A stretch of 64,000 nucleotides of DNA, taken from assembly GCF_013294005.1 (NCBI RefSeq), contig NZ_JABSNK010000004.1, positions 1 to 64,000 on the forward strand, read 5' to 3'. Within the stretch, counting starts at the first letter, position 1; every line of letters begins with the position of its first letter. Shown one piece after another: positions 32,386 to 41,770 of this stretch. The translations under genes and the position numbers were made by a program. The DNA comes from Flavobacterium gelidicaeli. GTDB lineage: Bacteria; Bacteroidota; Bacteroidia; Flavobacteriales; Flavobacteriaceae. The notes beneath the pieces are model-generated. The model did no database searches and was not told where the DNA came from. It saw only the letters and a program-made list of their open reading frames with translations.

Positions 32386-32484
32386 TTTTAATTATGTTTA
32401 GATTAATAATCAACAAGTTACTAAAAAAAAATATGGTGTTACAATAAGCTGTTTTAAAACTTTGTGAAATTTATGTTATCATAA

Positions 32485-32946
32485 TTAATCTATTTTAAGT
32501 ACAGAATCAATTACCCATGCTGGTCCTATGAGTAAAAATTGCAAGTCTTTTATAAATGATGGTTTCTTTCCTTCAATTTTATGGCCATAAAATTGACCAA
32601 TCCATCCAATTGCAAATACGGCTATAGAAAACCATAGTATATTTATTGTTTGAGAGATTATATAGTTGCCAATCAAGCACAATGTTGTAAAAAGCAGCAT
32701 TTTTAAACCCATGATAAGGGATAACCTAAAGTAAAATAATAACACAAAAACTAAAGCGATAAAACCCCAATTAGCAAAAACAGGGTGTAAGTTTGCAAGC
32801 GGAGTTAAAACCTGGTTTGGAATACTCATAAAAAGGCCTACAACTGAGAAAAAGATCAACGGTACACAGATGTAATGAATTTTTTTATTGGTTACATTTT
32901 TGTGACTTACTCCGTATTCTTCAAACCATTGTGGTAGTGTTTTCAT
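32485..32946 (-). CDS. Mpo1/DUF962 family membrane protein
   Basis: 153 residues, about four membrane helices. The opening MKTLPQWFEEYGVSHKNVTNKKIHYICVP with the histidines of SHKN..N and IHYI, and the C-terminal GWIGQFYGHKIEGKKPSFIKDLQFLLIGPAWV, are hallmarks of the Mpo1/YGL010w family. The yeast member is a dioxygenase acting on 2-hydroxy fatty acids; these His residues are the likely metal ligands. Function in bacteria is not established. Confidence 0.85.
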   Translation of the reverse strand: MKTLPQWFEEYGVSHKNVTNKKIHYICVPLIFFSVVGLFMSIPNQVLTPLANLHPVFANWGFIALVFVLLFYFRLSLIMGLKMLLFTTLCLIGNYIISQTINILWFSIAVFAIGWIGQFYGHKIEGKKPSFIKDLQFLLIGPAWVIDSVLKID

Positions 32947-33056
32947 GTTTTATTTTTTACTAATGTAATAAAAAAACATGAAATTGATAATTAATGTGGT
33001 TTTATAATGCGTATTTATTAGTTGAGGGTTTTTCTGCTTTATTCTAGTTTGAATGA

Positions 33057-33146
33057 GGGATAGAAGCAGAAATCCTTTTTTGAGGTTTTTTCCTCTAAAA
33101 AGATTGTAGCGCATAGCCCGACCCGCTTTTTTTGCGGGGCATTCCC
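33057..33146 (+). repeat. dispersed hairpin repeat, copy 3
   Basis: GGGATAGAAGCAGAAATCCTTTT, a hairpin TTTTTGAGG/CCTCTAAAAA, AAAAGATTGTAGCGCATAGCCCGACCCG, then CCCGC/GCGGG. Both boxes match copy 1 (89-180) almost base for base while the hairpin differs. It lies between the DUF962 gene and the glycosyltransferase-like gene, both on the minus strand. Confidence 0.75.
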
Positions 33147-33158
33147 AAAAATATTTTT

Positions 33159-34148
33159 TTAGCTGCGATAAGTGTCAAATAAATAATCCAATGTTTCGGG
33201 AATGTTGTTGGCTTGTATTTTTGGATACGTTATTTTTAAATCCAACCAGTTAGCAATGATTTGGTCAAAGTCTTTAGCTACATCATAAACTACGGGAACA
33301 CCTAGTTTTTTTAGTGCAGCAGCATTACATTCTTGTTCATAGTGATTGCGAATAGGGATGGAAAGTACTTTTTTACCAAGGTAAAGCGCCTCGGCTGGAG
33401 TTTCAAATCCGCCACCGGTAATGATTCCGTCACAAGTTATTAAGCTTTGATTGAACTGCTTTTGGTTTACGGGATAATAGGTGATATTGTTTACAGTATG
33501 TTTTTGGGTTACATCACTTAGAAACCAATGAAATTGTACATCATTTAGTTTATTGAAGGCTTTTTGTAAGCAGTCTTGATCGAAGGAAGGTAAGTAAACG
33601 GTAATGTGGTTTAAGTTTTTTGGTGTTGCTTCAAGTATTTGGTCTTTAATGATGGGTGGACGAATAAAACTGTCGTATTTTTCAAAATGCAATCCAATGT
33701 TTTTAGGAGCGCTTGCATAATGTTTTAAGATCATTTCGCCCATAAGGCTTTTTTTTTCTGGTCTTGGTGTGTTTTTAGAAAGAAAACTTGCTTGGTGCCC
33801 AAACTGCACCGAATGTACGTTTTGCATCTTGCAAGCTAATGACGTTATTGCATCAAAGTCATTAATAATTATATCATAGTCTTTCAACGGGAGCGCATCA
33901 GCATCTTTATAGATTTGGCGTGGTCTAATATTTTTAGTAATATTCCAATAATCGAGTCCGCCACATTTGCTGTAATAGAGACTGCAACCTTTGCTTTGAA
34001 ATTTAATAGGCAATTTAAGGTCCAGAGTGGCGTTGTTTCCACTTACAAAGAAGTCAACAGTTCCGTGTTTTAAAAGATAAGGGTATAACTGTGTGGCTCT
34101 ACTTATGTGTCCGTTTCCAGTGGCTTGAATGGCATAAAATATTTTCAT
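33159..34148 (-). CDS. glycosyltransferase family protein (GT-B, MurG/UGT-like)
   Basis: A 329-residue GT-B-like protein. The N-terminus MKIFYAIQATGNGHISRATQL has the GNGHISR motif of MurG-like enzymes for the donor phosphate. The C-terminal half contains DGIITGGGFETPAEALYLGKKVLSIPI, the nucleotide-sugar binding loop. It is smaller than full MurG and no membrane segment is seen. Donor and acceptor unknown; a glycolipid or surface glycan is possible. It stands alone, beside copy 3 of the repeat. Confidence 0.8.
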   Translation of the reverse strand: MKIFYAIQATGNGHISRATQLYPYLLKHGTVDFFVSGNNATLDLKLPIKFQSKGCSLYYSKCGGLDYWNITKNIRPRQIYKDADALPLKDYDIIINDFDAITSLACKMQNVHSVQFGHQASFLSKNTPRPEKKSLMGEMILKHYASAPKNIGLHFEKYDSFIRPPIIKDQILEATPKNLNHITVYLPSFDQDCLQKAFNKLNDVQFHWFLSDVTQKHTVNNITYYPVNQKQFNQSLITCDGIITGGGFETPAEALYLGKKVLSIPIRNHYEQECNAAALKKLGVPVVYDVAKDFDQIIANWLDLKITYPKIQANNIPETLDYLFDTYRS

Positions 34149-34379
34149 ATAATTTTGTGGTGCTAATAAGAAATCTAATTTGGTAGGTATTCGTTATTTT
34201 TATATTGGCGATATGGCAAGAACTTTGTTTATTAATAATGCTATTAATTTTTATCAAAATGATAGATGGCTAAATTAAGTGGAGTGTGTTATGGTAAAGT
34301 GTTCTTAAGTTTTCTATTTCATTATACTTTTTAGTTTTAATGTTGATGAATTATCTTTCTAATGCTTATATAAATTTCT

Positions 34380-34387
34380 TATTTTTG
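34380..34387 (+). promoter_or_regulatory. -7 element, predicted leaderless start
   Basis: TATTTTTG (34380-34387) is followed by four bases and the ATG at 34392. No TTG lies within the normal -33 distance, so only the -7 half of the promoter is supported. Confidence 0.4.
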
Positions 34388-34391
34388 AAAA

Positions 34392-35081
34392 ATGAAACAG
34401 TTGTTATTCTTATTATTTCCAGTAATGCTTTTTTCGCAATCTAATTATGAGCGAGCTCAGAGGCTGTTTGACGATAAAAAATACGAACAAGCTAAACCTA
34501 TCTTCGAAACGCTGTTGAAATCAAATAGTACTAATCTTGTAATAATTGAAGACTTAGGTGATATTGCTGGGGCGAGTAAATCTTGGCCGGAGGCAATAGG
34601 ATACTACAAAAGGTTAAAAACACTTAAGCCTAATGAGGCAAATTATCATTATAAATACGGTGGTGCTACAGGTATGTATGCTTTAGAAGTAAATAAATTC
34701 AAAGCTTTAGGGATGATTGATGATATAAAAGAATCCTTTGAAAAAGCAATTGAGCTGGAGCCTAAACATATTGATGCCAGGTGGGCTTTAGTAATGCTGT
34801 ATATTCAGTTGCCTGGAATTGTAGGAGGGAGTGAGTCTAAAGCAATACGGTATTCTAATGAACTATTAGCAATTTCACCGGTTGATGGTTACATGTCACG
34901 CGGAAGAATTGAGGAATATTTTAAACGCTATAAATCAGCCGAAAACATGTATAAAAAGGCTATTGTGGTGAGTAATAATTCTATTGAGAGTTATAAAATG
35001 CTAGCTGATTTATACCGAAATAAAATGGATGATCCAACTAGAGCAAATGCAATACAAGAACAAATTAAAAAATTAAATTGA
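34392..35081 (+). CDS. secreted tetratricopeptide-repeat protein
   Basis: 229 residues with a signal peptide (MKQLLFLLFPVMLFSQ) and then TPR-like helices in repeats around residues 20-60, 60-95 and 180-225: ERAQRLFDDKKYEQAKPIFETLLK, EAIGYYKRLKTLKPNEANYHYKYG, SAENMYKKAIVVSNNSIESYKMLADLYRNK. The protein is periplasmic or exported and acts as a scaffold. It is upstream of an Mpl-like ligase gene (17-base gap), so it may serve envelope assembly. Exact role unknown. Confidence 0.8.
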   Translation: MKQLLFLLFPVMLFSQSNYERAQRLFDDKKYEQAKPIFETLLKSNSTNLVIIEDLGDIAGASKSWPEAIGYYKRLKTLKPNEANYHYKYGGATGMYALEVNKFKALGMIDDIKESFEKAIELEPKHIDARWALVMLYIQLPGIVGGSESKAIRYSNELLAISPVDGYMSRGRIEEYFKRYKSAENMYKKAIVVSNNSIESYKMLADLYRNKMDDPTRANAIQEQIKKLN

Positions 35082-35098
35082 ACATTTAAGAACAATAT

Positions 35099-36454
35099 AT
35101 GAGAACTCATTTTATAGCTATCGGTGGTAGCGCCATGCATAATCTAGCTTTAGCATTAAAGAATAAAGGGTATCAAGTAACTGGGAGTGACGACGCAATT
35201 TTTGAGCCATCAAAATCACGCTTAGATAAAAAAGGAATTTTACCAGTCGAAATGGGTTGGTTTCCTGAAAAAATAACCCAAGACATTGAAGCAGTAATTT
35301 TAGGAATGCATGCTAAGGCTGATAATCCTGAATTATTAAAAGCGCAAGAGTTGGGGCTTAAGATATACTCATATCCTGAATTTTTATACGAACAGTCTAA
35401 AAACAAAACGAGAGTAGTGATAGGTGGCTCTCATGGTAAAACAACCATTACTTCAATGATTTTGCACGTGATGCATTATCATGATATTGCTGTTGATTAC
35501 ATGGTGGGAGCACAATTAGAAGGATTTGACACTATGGTGCATCTTACAGAGGAGAATGATTTTATTGTTCTTGAGGGAGATGAATATTTGTCTTCACCAA
35601 TTGATAGGCGTCCTAAGTTTCATTTGTACCAACCTAATATTGCTTTAATATCAGGAATTGCTTGGGATCACATCAATGTGTTTCCAACATATGAAAATTA
35701 TGTGGAGCAATTTGAAATTTTCATTGGTAAAATTACTAATGGCGGAATTTTAGTATACAATGAAGATGATACCGAAGTGAAAAGAGTAGCGGAAGCAGCA
35801 ACAAACCCGATCCGAAAATTACCGTATTCAACTCCAAGTTACAAAGTTGATAATGGAATAACTTTATTAGAAACTCCAGAAGGAGATATGCCTATTGAAG
35901 TTTTTGGTGCTCATAATTTGAATAATTTGGCTGGAGCCAAATGGATTTGTCAAAATATGGGTGTTGATGAAGCTGCCTTTTATGAGGCGATTGCTAGTTT
36001 TAAGGGAGCATCAAAACGTCTAGAAAAAATAGCTGAAAGTAATAAAAGTGTTGCCTATAAAGATTTTGCACATTCGCCAAGTAAAGTCGCGGCAACTACA
36101 AAGGCTGTAAAAGAGCAATATCCAGATCGTAAATTAATAGCATGTTTAGAGTTACATACCTACAGTAGTTTGAATGCAGAGTTTTTAAAAGAATACGAAG
36201 GTGCTCTTGAATATGCTGATGTGGCTGTGGTATTTTATTCGCCAGATGCAGTAAAAATTAAGCAATTAGACGAAGTTAGTTATGAACAAATAGCAACTGC
36301 ATTTAATAGAAAAGATCTTGTTATTTACACAAACCCAAAAGAGTTCAAAGAATATCTTTTTAGTTTAAACTTTGACAATGCTGCCTTGTTATTAATGAGT
36401 TCTGGAAATTATGGAGGATTAGATTTTGATGAAGTTAAGAAATTAATAGAATAA
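35099..36454 (+). CDS. mpl: Mpl-like UDP-MurNAc:tripeptide ligase (Mur ligase family)
   Basis: A 451-residue Mur ligase fold protein with P-loop GGSHGKTT (109-116), N-terminal Rossmann start HFIAIGGSAMHNLALAL, DFAHSPSKVAATTKAV with the conserved His of the substrate domain, and LELHTYSS in the C-terminal domain. Mpl joins recycled L-Ala-gamma-D-Glu-meso-DAP to UDP-MurNAc. MurC is the closest alternative, but the SPSKVAAT motif and length favour Mpl. It is preceded by the TPR gene and followed by a bidirectional terminator. Confidence 0.85.
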   Translation: MRTHFIAIGGSAMHNLALALKNKGYQVTGSDDAIFEPSKSRLDKKGILPVEMGWFPEKITQDIEAVILGMHAKADNPELLKAQELGLKIYSYPEFLYEQSKNKTRVVIGGSHGKTTITSMILHVMHYHDIAVDYMVGAQLEGFDTMVHLTEENDFIVLEGDEYLSSPIDRRPKFHLYQPNIALISGIAWDHINVFPTYENYVEQFEIFIGKITNGGILVYNEDDTEVKRVAEAATNPIRKLPYSTPSYKVDNGITLLETPEGDMPIEVFGAHNLNNLAGAKWICQNMGVDEAAFYEAIASFKGASKRLEKIAESNKSVAYKDFAHSPSKVAATTKAVKEQYPDRKLIACLELHTYSSLNAEFLKEYEGALEYADVAVVFYSPDAVKIKQLDEVSYEQIATAFNRKDLVIYTNPKEFKEYLFSLNFDNAALLLMSSGNYGGLDFDEVKKLIE

Positions 36455-36473
36455 TTAAGATAGAATATGATAG

Positions 36474-36504
36474 AAAGCCAATTGTCAACTTGATAATTGG
36501 CTTT
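36474..36504. terminator. bidirectional terminator between convergent genes
   Basis: AAAGCCAATTGTCA (36474-36487) pairs with TGATAATTGGCTTT (36491-36504) with one G-T pair. It serves the mpl transcript on plus and sits at the stop codon of the convergent DUF1287 gene. Confidence 0.75.
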
Positions 36505-37130
36505 TATTTTTGGTATTTATAATGTCCAACAATTTCAAAATCAAATAAGCAGTCTGCGAGTACTTGACCACCACCAATGTTATGGACTATTAGATTTCGT
36601 TTCCCATCAGCTGATTTTTGGTTTGTTATAATCCCTATGTGTGGCAGTTTTCCATTAATCATCCAGGTTATAATTTCGCCTGTTTTATAAGTTGACGGGT
36701 CTTGATTTATGGGTAGATGCTCTCCCTTTCGATCAAAGAAAACTTCTAAATTTGGTACACGTCTATGATCTATATTCGTGTCTGTTTTTGTCATTCCCCA
36801 TTTTACTAAATTGGGATATTTTGAGAAATTTGCTTTCATATCTTCATGTACTTCTTTTTGTAAATCAATATTTAATTTTCGGTAAGCTCTAATGACCACG
36901 TCAGTACAAACGCCTTTGTTTGCTGCAATGTCACCGTTAGGGTATTTTATCGAAAAATAACTGGGATCGTATACTATTGAAGGATTAATTATAGACAAAG
37001 CGGCGTCAGATAATTTTTGCTCAAAGGTGTTTATAATAACATTCTCGGCAATAAGAGGTGTTTTGATTTCTTGTTTTTGGCCACAAGAACAAACGGATAG
37101 AAACGTGATGACTGCTACTAAGAATTTCAT
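36504..37130 (-). CDS. DUF1287 (NlpC/P60-like) secreted protein, probable lipoprotein
   Basis: 208 residues with a hydrophobic N-terminus MKFLVAVITFLSVCSCGQ, in which the cysteines near residue 14-16 form a plausible lipobox. The mature part has GVCTDVVIRAYRKLN (catalytic Cys) and LPHIGIITNQ (His), the catalytic pair of the cysteine peptidase or amidase-like DUF1287 family. Peptidoglycan-related hydrolase is the best guess. It is convergent with mpl. Confidence 0.8.
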   Translation of the reverse strand: MKFLVAVITFLSVCSCGQKQEIKTPLIAENVIINTFEQKLSDAALSIINPSIVYDPSYFSIKYPNGDIAANKGVCTDVVIRAYRKLNIDLQKEVHEDMKANFSKYPNLVKWGMTKTDTNIDHRRVPNLEVFFDRKGEHLPINQDPSTYKTGEIITWMINGKLPHIGIITNQKSADGKRNLIVHNIGGGQVLADCLFDFEIVGHYKYQK

Positions 37131-37224
37131 TTTTTATTTTAAAGTTAAGGCTATTTTTGATAGGAATTTAGTTAAGTTCCTTTTTTTGTGTAGTTTAGCT
37201 AAATAACATTCATAAATAAATAAT

Positions 37225-37917
37225 ATGGAAAGCAGTAATTTTCCAATTACACATTGGTCAGAAGACGATAAGCCTAGAGAAAAACTGATGCTCAAAGGCA
37301 AAAGTGCTTTAAGTGATGCCGAGTTAATTGCTATTTTGATTGGTTCAGGAAGTCGCAACGAGTCGGCAGTGGAATTGAGTAAAAAAATCTTAGCTGGTGT
37401 GAATAATAATCTTAATTTATTAGGGAAGCTTTCTATAGCACAATTAACGCAATATAAAGGAATAGGTGAGGCAAAAGCTATTTCGATAATTGCAGCATTA
37501 GAATTAGGTAGGCGTAGGAGGTCAGAGGATGCTTTAGATTTGGTCAAGATAACTTCCAGCAAAGCAATATTTGAACTAATGCAACCCATAATAGGGGAGT
37601 TGCCGCATGAAGAATTCTGGATAGTCTATTTGAATAATTCGAACAAAGTTTTGTCAAAATCACAATTAAGCAAAGGCGGCATTACCGGAACTTTAGTAGA
37701 TGTTAGAATTGTTTTTAAATTAGCGCTAGAAATAGGAGCAACGGCATTAATTTTGTGTCATAATCATCCTTCAGGAACATTAGTTCCAAGTGAATCCGAC
37801 AAACAAATCACTAAAAAACTGAAACTTGCTGGCGATAGTTTAGAAGTTAAAGTTTTAGACCATTTGATTATTACTGAGGTAAATTATTTTAGCTTTGTAG
37901 ACGAAGGAATATTTTAA
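37225..37917 (+). CDS. radC: DNA repair protein RadC (JAB domain)
   Basis: 230 residues of the RadC family. An N-terminal helix-hairpin-helix region (about 20-85, GKSALSDAELIAILIGSG; YKGIGEAKAISIIAALELG) precedes a JAB1/MPN domain with the metal motif HNHPSGTLVPSESD. The family name is historical; function is uncertain. It begins an operon with yjjG (9-base gap) and a secreted protein gene (3-base gap). Confidence 0.92.
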   Translation: MESSNFPITHWSEDDKPREKLMLKGKSALSDAELIAILIGSGSRNESAVELSKKILAGVNNNLNLLGKLSIAQLTQYKGIGEAKAISIIAALELGRRRRSEDALDLVKITSSKAIFELMQPIIGELPHEEFWIVYLNNSNKVLSKSQLSKGGITGTLVDVRIVFKLALEIGATALILCHNHPSGTLVPSESDKQITKKLKLAGDSLEVKVLDHLIITEVNYFSFVDEGIF

Positions 37918-37926
37918 AAATTACAA

Positions 37927-38616
37927 ATGAAGATTACAAATATTAGCGACGTGTTCTTTGACTTAGACCACACTCTTTGGGATTTTGATAAAAATTCTGA
38001 AATTACTTTCGGTAAAATATTGTCTAATTACCATCCCTCAGTTCAAATAACAGAATTTATAGAAAAGTATGTGCCTATTAATCAGGCTTGCTGGAAATTG
38101 TATCAATTTGATAAGATCACACACGAAGAATTGCGTTATAACCGACTTAAAGAATCCTTTGATGCTATCAATTACGTGATTACGGATGCTCAAATATCAG
38201 TTATTGCTGAAGACTATTTAACCCATTTACCGGATAATAACCATCTTTTTGATGGTGCTTTTGAAGTTTTGGATTATTTAAACGAAAGGTACAATTTGCA
38301 TATAATAACTAATGGTTTTGCAGCAGTTCAAGATCGAAAAATAAAAAATGCTCAATTAGAAGATTATTTCCTAACGATCACTAATTCAGAATTAGCGGGT
38401 GTAAAAAAACCTAATCCTGTTATTTTTGAATACGCTTTAGATTTGGCTAAAGCCAAAAAAGAAAATAGTATCATGATAGGTGATTCTCTAGAAGCAGATG
38501 TAGAGGGCGCATTGAATATAGGGTTAGATGCTATTTTCTTTAACGAAAGTAATGTTAAAGTAGCCTCAAATATTAAACAAGTTAACCATTTATTAGAATT
38601 AAAAAAATACCTTTAA
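37927..38616 (+). CDS. yjjG: YjjG family HAD nucleotidase
   Basis: 229 residues with the HAD nucleophile motif FFDLDHTLWDF (Asp12 and Asp14), a helical cap, and GVKKPNPVIFEYAL and MIGDSLEADVEGALNIG, motifs III and IV. The family hydrolyses non-canonical pyrimidine nucleoside monophosphates in the cytoplasm. It overlaps neither neighbour but sits nine bases behind radC and three before the next gene. Confidence 0.88.
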   Translation: MKITNISDVFFDLDHTLWDFDKNSEITFGKILSNYHPSVQITEFIEKYVPINQACWKLYQFDKITHEELRYNRLKESFDAINYVITDAQISVIAEDYLTHLPDNNHLFDGAFEVLDYLNERYNLHIITNGFAAVQDRKIKNAQLEDYFLTITNSELAGVKKPNPVIFEYALDLAKAKKENSIMIGDSLEADVEGALNIGLDAIFFNESNVKVASNIKQVNHLLELKKYL

Positions 38617-38619
38617 ACC

Positions 38620-39381
38620 ATGAAAAAATATATTTTATTACTGCTTATAGTAGCAGGAAATTTTGTTAATGCGCAATCTGTTAATAATTATAAAGCGGTT
38701 GTTGTGCCTATTAAATTTGATTTTTTAAAATCAGATAATGCGTATCGTTTAAATACATTATCCAAGTTTAATTTGAAAAAAGCAGGATTTGAAGCTTTTT
38801 ATTCAAATGAACAAATGCCAAAACAATTTGCAAAAAGATGTGATCTATTATATTTAAATGTTGAAAAGGAGAGCGGTTTTTTAGTTACTAAACTTTTTGT
38901 GACCTTAAAAGATTGTGAAGGGAAGCTGGTTTTTCAGTCAGAAACGGGAAGAAGTAAAGATAAAGAATATGAAACGGCTTACGTTGAGTGTTTAAATCAG
39001 GCATTTGAGTCAATTAACGCTTTACATTACATTTACGCTGGAGCAGCTAAAAAAGTTGTTGTTGAAACTGAAGTTGAAGAGGAAGATATTCCTGAAACAA
39101 TCATCAAGGATGAGTCAGTTCAAAATAACGCAACTACAGTAATGGAAGATGTTACTAACGCAGCCGACTTATTATATGCACAGCCTATAGAAAATGGTTA
39201 TCAATTAGTAGACGCAAGCCCTAAAGTGGTTATGAAAGTTACTAAAACTTCTAGTCCATCAACATATATAGCGACTAAAGGCGAAGTTCAGGGAGTATTA
39301 GTTGCTAAAAATGGAGCTTGGTATTTTGAGTATTATAAAGATGAAAAACTTGTTTCAGAAAAAATTGCAGTTAAGTTTTAA
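38620..39381 (+). CDS. secreted protein, unknown function
   Basis: 253 residues with a signal peptide MKKYILLLLIVAGNFVNAQ, then a region with SKFNLKKAGFEAFYSNEQMPKQF and a long acidic stretch about 150-165 (VEEEDIPETIIKDESVQ). The C-terminal third (ATKGEVQGVLVAKNGAWYFEYYK) is beta-rich. No family recognised. It is the last gene of the radC operon. Function unknown; periplasmic or outer-membrane localisation is likely. Confidence 0.75.
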   Translation: MKKYILLLLIVAGNFVNAQSVNNYKAVVVPIKFDFLKSDNAYRLNTLSKFNLKKAGFEAFYSNEQMPKQFAKRCDLLYLNVEKESGFLVTKLFVTLKDCEGKLVFQSETGRSKDKEYETAYVECLNQAFESINALHYIYAGAAKKVVVETEVEEEDIPETIIKDESVQNNATTVMEDVTNAADLLYAQPIENGYQLVDASPKVVMKVTKTSSPSTYIATKGEVQGVLVAKNGAWYFEYYKDEKLVSEKIAVKF

Positions 39382-39397
39382 ATTGAAATAATATTTT

Positions 39398-39444
39398 AAA
39401 AAAGGTTCTAAAAACAGATTGATGCTGTTCTTAGAACCTTTTTT
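39398..39444. terminator. bidirectional terminator
   Basis: AAAAAAGGTTCTAA (39398-39411) pairs with TTAGAACCTTTTTT (39431-39444), with an inner AACAG/CTGTT stem. It separates the radC operon from the convergent rarA gene. Confidence 0.8.
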
Positions 39445-39446
39445 AT

Positions 39447-40724
39447 TTAATAACCGTATTTGTCTTTCCAGCGATTTTTTAAAAATTCTCTAGTAGTATT
39501 TTCACGAGAGTTTATTCCTGGAGTATACAATGGTGTATTCTTTACTTCGTTAGGCAGGTATTCTTGTTCTGCAAAGTTATTTTGATAATCATGTGAATAC
39601 TTGTATTCGTCCCCATACCCCAACTCTTTCATTAATTTAGTTGGCGCATTGCGTAAATGTATGGGTACTGACAAATCACCGGTTTGTTTAACCAGTTGTT
39701 GGGCATTTCCTATTGCTAGGTAAGAGGCATTACTTTTAGGAGAAGTAGCTAGATAAATTGCACATTGGCTCAATATGATTCGGCTTTCAGGATAACCTAT
39801 TGTTGCAACCGCTTGAAAAGTGTTGTTAGCCATTATAAACGCAGTAGGGTTAGCTAAGCCTATATCTTCGCTAGAAAGGATCAACATGCGTCTAGCAATA
39901 AACTTTACATCTTCGCCACCTTCAATCATTCTTGCAAGCCAATAAACTGCTCCGTTAGGATCACTACCACGAATGGATTTTATAAACGCCGAAACAATAT
40001 CATAATGTTGCTCGCCACTTTTGTCATACAAAACTGTGTTTTGTTGTACTAAAGCAAAAACACGATCATTCGTAATAATAATTTCCTCTTCTGCAGAAGC
40101 GTTTATAACGAGTTCAAATATATTTAATAGCTTACGTCCATCACCTCCTGAAAGACGTAGTAGCGCTTCTGTTTCTTTAAGATTGATGTTTTTAGACATT
40201 AAAAAAACATCTTTTTTTAACGCACGTTGTAATAATGCTTCTAAATCTTCTTTTGTAAAAGCATTTAAAATATAGACTTGACAACGTGATAAAAGGGCAG
40301 GAATGACCTCAAAGCTTGGGTTTTCAGTAGTAGCCCCTATCAAAGTAATCCATCCTTTTTCGACTGCTGCTAAAAGAGAATCTTGTTGGGATTTACTAAA
40401 ACGGTGAATCTCATCAATAAATAATATCGGATTCTTGGCAGTAAAAAGTCCGCCGCTTTGTTTTGCTTTCTCAATAACCTCTCTAATATCCTTTACACCA
40501 GAGTTAATGGCGCTCAATATATAAAAAGGGCGTTTGGATTCCTGCGCAATTATTTGCGCTAGTGTTGTTTTTCCCGTTCCCGGTGGCCCCCATAAAATTA
40601 AAGACGGAATAATTCCTTTAGTAATCTGGTGTGTCAAGGAACCTTTAGGTCCTACTAAATGGGATTGACTTACGTAATCTTCTAAAGTTTGTGGTCGTAT
40701 GCGTTCTGCTAATGGTGCTTCCAT
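39447..40724 (-). CDS. rarA: replication-associated recombination protein A (RarA/MgsA)
   Basis: 425-residue AAA+ ATPase with Walker [10 protein letters not shown] (46-54), Walker B/DEIH in [12 protein letters not shown] (about 103-114), sensor and C-terminal tetramerisation and clamp-binding domain. It acts at stalled replication forks. The ATG at 40724 lies four bases behind a -7 box TAATTTTG (40729-40736 minus strand). It is monocistronic. Confidence 0.95.
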   Translation of the reverse strand: MEAPLAERIRPQTLEDYVSQSHLVGPKGSLTHQITKGIIPSLILWGPPGTGKTTLAQIIAQESKRPFYILSAINSGVKDIREVIEKAKQSGGLFTAKNPILFIDEIHRFSKSQQDSLLAAVEKGWITLIGATTENPSFEVIPALLSRCQVYILNAFTKEDLEALLQRALKKDVFLMSKNINLKETEALLRLSGGDGRKLLNIFELVINASAEEEIIITNDRVFALVQQNTVLYDKSGEQHYDIVSAFIKSIRGSDPNGAVYWLARMIEGGEDVKFIARRMLILSSEDIGLANPTAFIMANNTFQAVATIGYPESRIILSQCAIYLATSPKSNASYLAIGNAQQLVKQTGDLSVPIHLRNAPTKLMKELGYGDEYKYSHDYQNNFAEQEYLPNEVKNTPLYTPGINSRENTTREFLKNRWKDKYGY

Positions 40725-40728
40725 TTTA

Positions 40729-40736
40729 CAAAATTA
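40729..40736 (-). promoter_or_regulatory. -7 element of rarA, predicted leaderless start
   Basis: Minus strand TAATTTTG (complement of CAAAATTA at 40729-40736), four bases before the ATG at 40724. No good TTG at -33 was found. The next bases upstream belong to repeat copy 4. Confidence 0.4.
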
Positions 40737-40749
40737 CTAATTTTATTTG

Positions 40750-40836
40750 AAGCTATTCCAGCTCTCCACTATATCTTTTTTTAAGATTGCTCGTCCCTCG
40801 CATCTTAAAAAAAGGATGCCGTTTCGATCTGGGCTA
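40750..40836 (-). repeat. dispersed hairpin repeat, copy 4
   Basis: Minus strand: AGCCCAGATCGAAACGGCATCCTTTT, a stem TTTTTTTAAGAT/ATCTTAAAAAAA, then AAAAGATATAGTGGAGAGC...AATAGC. It shares the ATCCTTTT and AAAAGAT box ends with copies 1 and 3 and outer ends with copy 2. It fills the divergent gap between rarA and the rhomboid gene. Confidence 0.65.
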
Positions 40837-40952
40837 AAAAAAAGTTATGTGATTTAAGAACAACGAAATCTTTAGTGAAGGTGACATAATAGCATACTTT
40901 TTATTTGGTTTCATTTTTGCACTTAAAGGGTAGATAATTTTTAGAGAATACT

Positions 40953-41720
40953 ATGGAAAGAGATTTTAAATATACCAATGCCGTAATTGCATTACCACTT
41001 TTTTTTGTTTTATCGTTGTGGATTGTTTATTGGGTTGAAATTCGTTTTCATTATAATTTTGCTACAAACGGTATTTTACCAAGAACATTTTCAGGATTAC
41101 AAGGCGTGCTGTTTAGTCCTTTTATCCATTCAGACTTAGGTCACCTTTATAATAATTCGGTTCCTTTATTGATATTGTTAGCTGCATTGCAATTTTTTTA
41201 TCCAAAACAATCTTTTGCAGTTATTGTTTATGGTATTTTATTAACGGGTATTTTCACTTGGTTAATAGGGAGAACAAGTTATCATATTGGCGCAAGCGGA
41301 TTGATTTATGTTCTTGTGGGGTTTGTATTTTTAAAAGGAATTATAACTAAGTATTTTAGATTAGTTGCGCTTTCATTAACTGTAGTGATACTTTATGGAG
41401 GAATGGTTTGGTATATTTTTCCTAAAGTTGACGAAGCAATATCTTGGGAGGGACATTTAGCGGGATTATTATCTGGTTTTATATTTGCTATTTTTTTTAA
41501 AACTCCAGAGTATAAAAAAGTAATTAAATACGATTGGGAAAAAAAGGATTTTGATGCGTCAGAAGATAAGTTTATGCAACGATTTGATGAAAACGGTAAT
41601 TTTGTAAACTTGCCTGAAGAAGTGATAGAAGAGGAGCAGCCTGCTTACTTCACGTCTAATATACTTATCAATTATGAAATTATTGCAGATAAAAAAAACG
41701 AATCAAAACCGGAGTCTTGA
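40953..41720 (+). CDS. rhomboid family intramembrane serine protease
   Basis: 255-residue membrane protein with six or seven helices. The catalytic dyad is Ser115 in GASGLIYV and His168 in WEGHLAGLLSG, with His64 in HLYNNS of helix 2. A C-terminal soluble tail (about 190-255) of acidic character is present. It cleaves membrane-anchored proteins; substrate unknown. The 3' end of the coding region forms the left arm of its own terminator hairpin. Confidence 0.9.
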   Translation: MERDFKYTNAVIALPLFFVLSLWIVYWVEIRFHYNFATNGILPRTFSGLQGVLFSPFIHSDLGHLYNNSVPLLILLAALQFFYPKQSFAVIVYGILLTGIFTWLIGRTSYHIGASGLIYVLVGFVFLKGIITKYFRLVALSLTVVILYGGMVWYIFPKVDEAISWEGHLAGLLSGFIFAIFFKTPEYKKVIKYDWEKKDFDASEDKFMQRFDENGNFVNLPEEVIEEEQPAYFTSNILINYEIIADKKNESKPES

Positions 41721-41730
41721 TTCGTTTTTT
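41695..41730 (+). terminator. terminator overlapping the rhomboid gene's 3' end
   Basis: AAAACGAATCAA (41695-41706), inside the last codons, pairs with TTGATTCGTTTT (41717-41728), and a T-run follows. The stop codon at 41718-41720 is within the right arm, so translation of the last codons and terminator folding compete. Confidence 0.75.
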
Positions 41731-41770
41731 ATAGTTTTCAACTTTTTGAAGTCGAAAAAAATATTTTTGA

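Noticed and set aside
37134-37589. Minus-strand frame across radC
   Set aside because: It overlaps radC, which has a clear family match; it is the antisense shadow.
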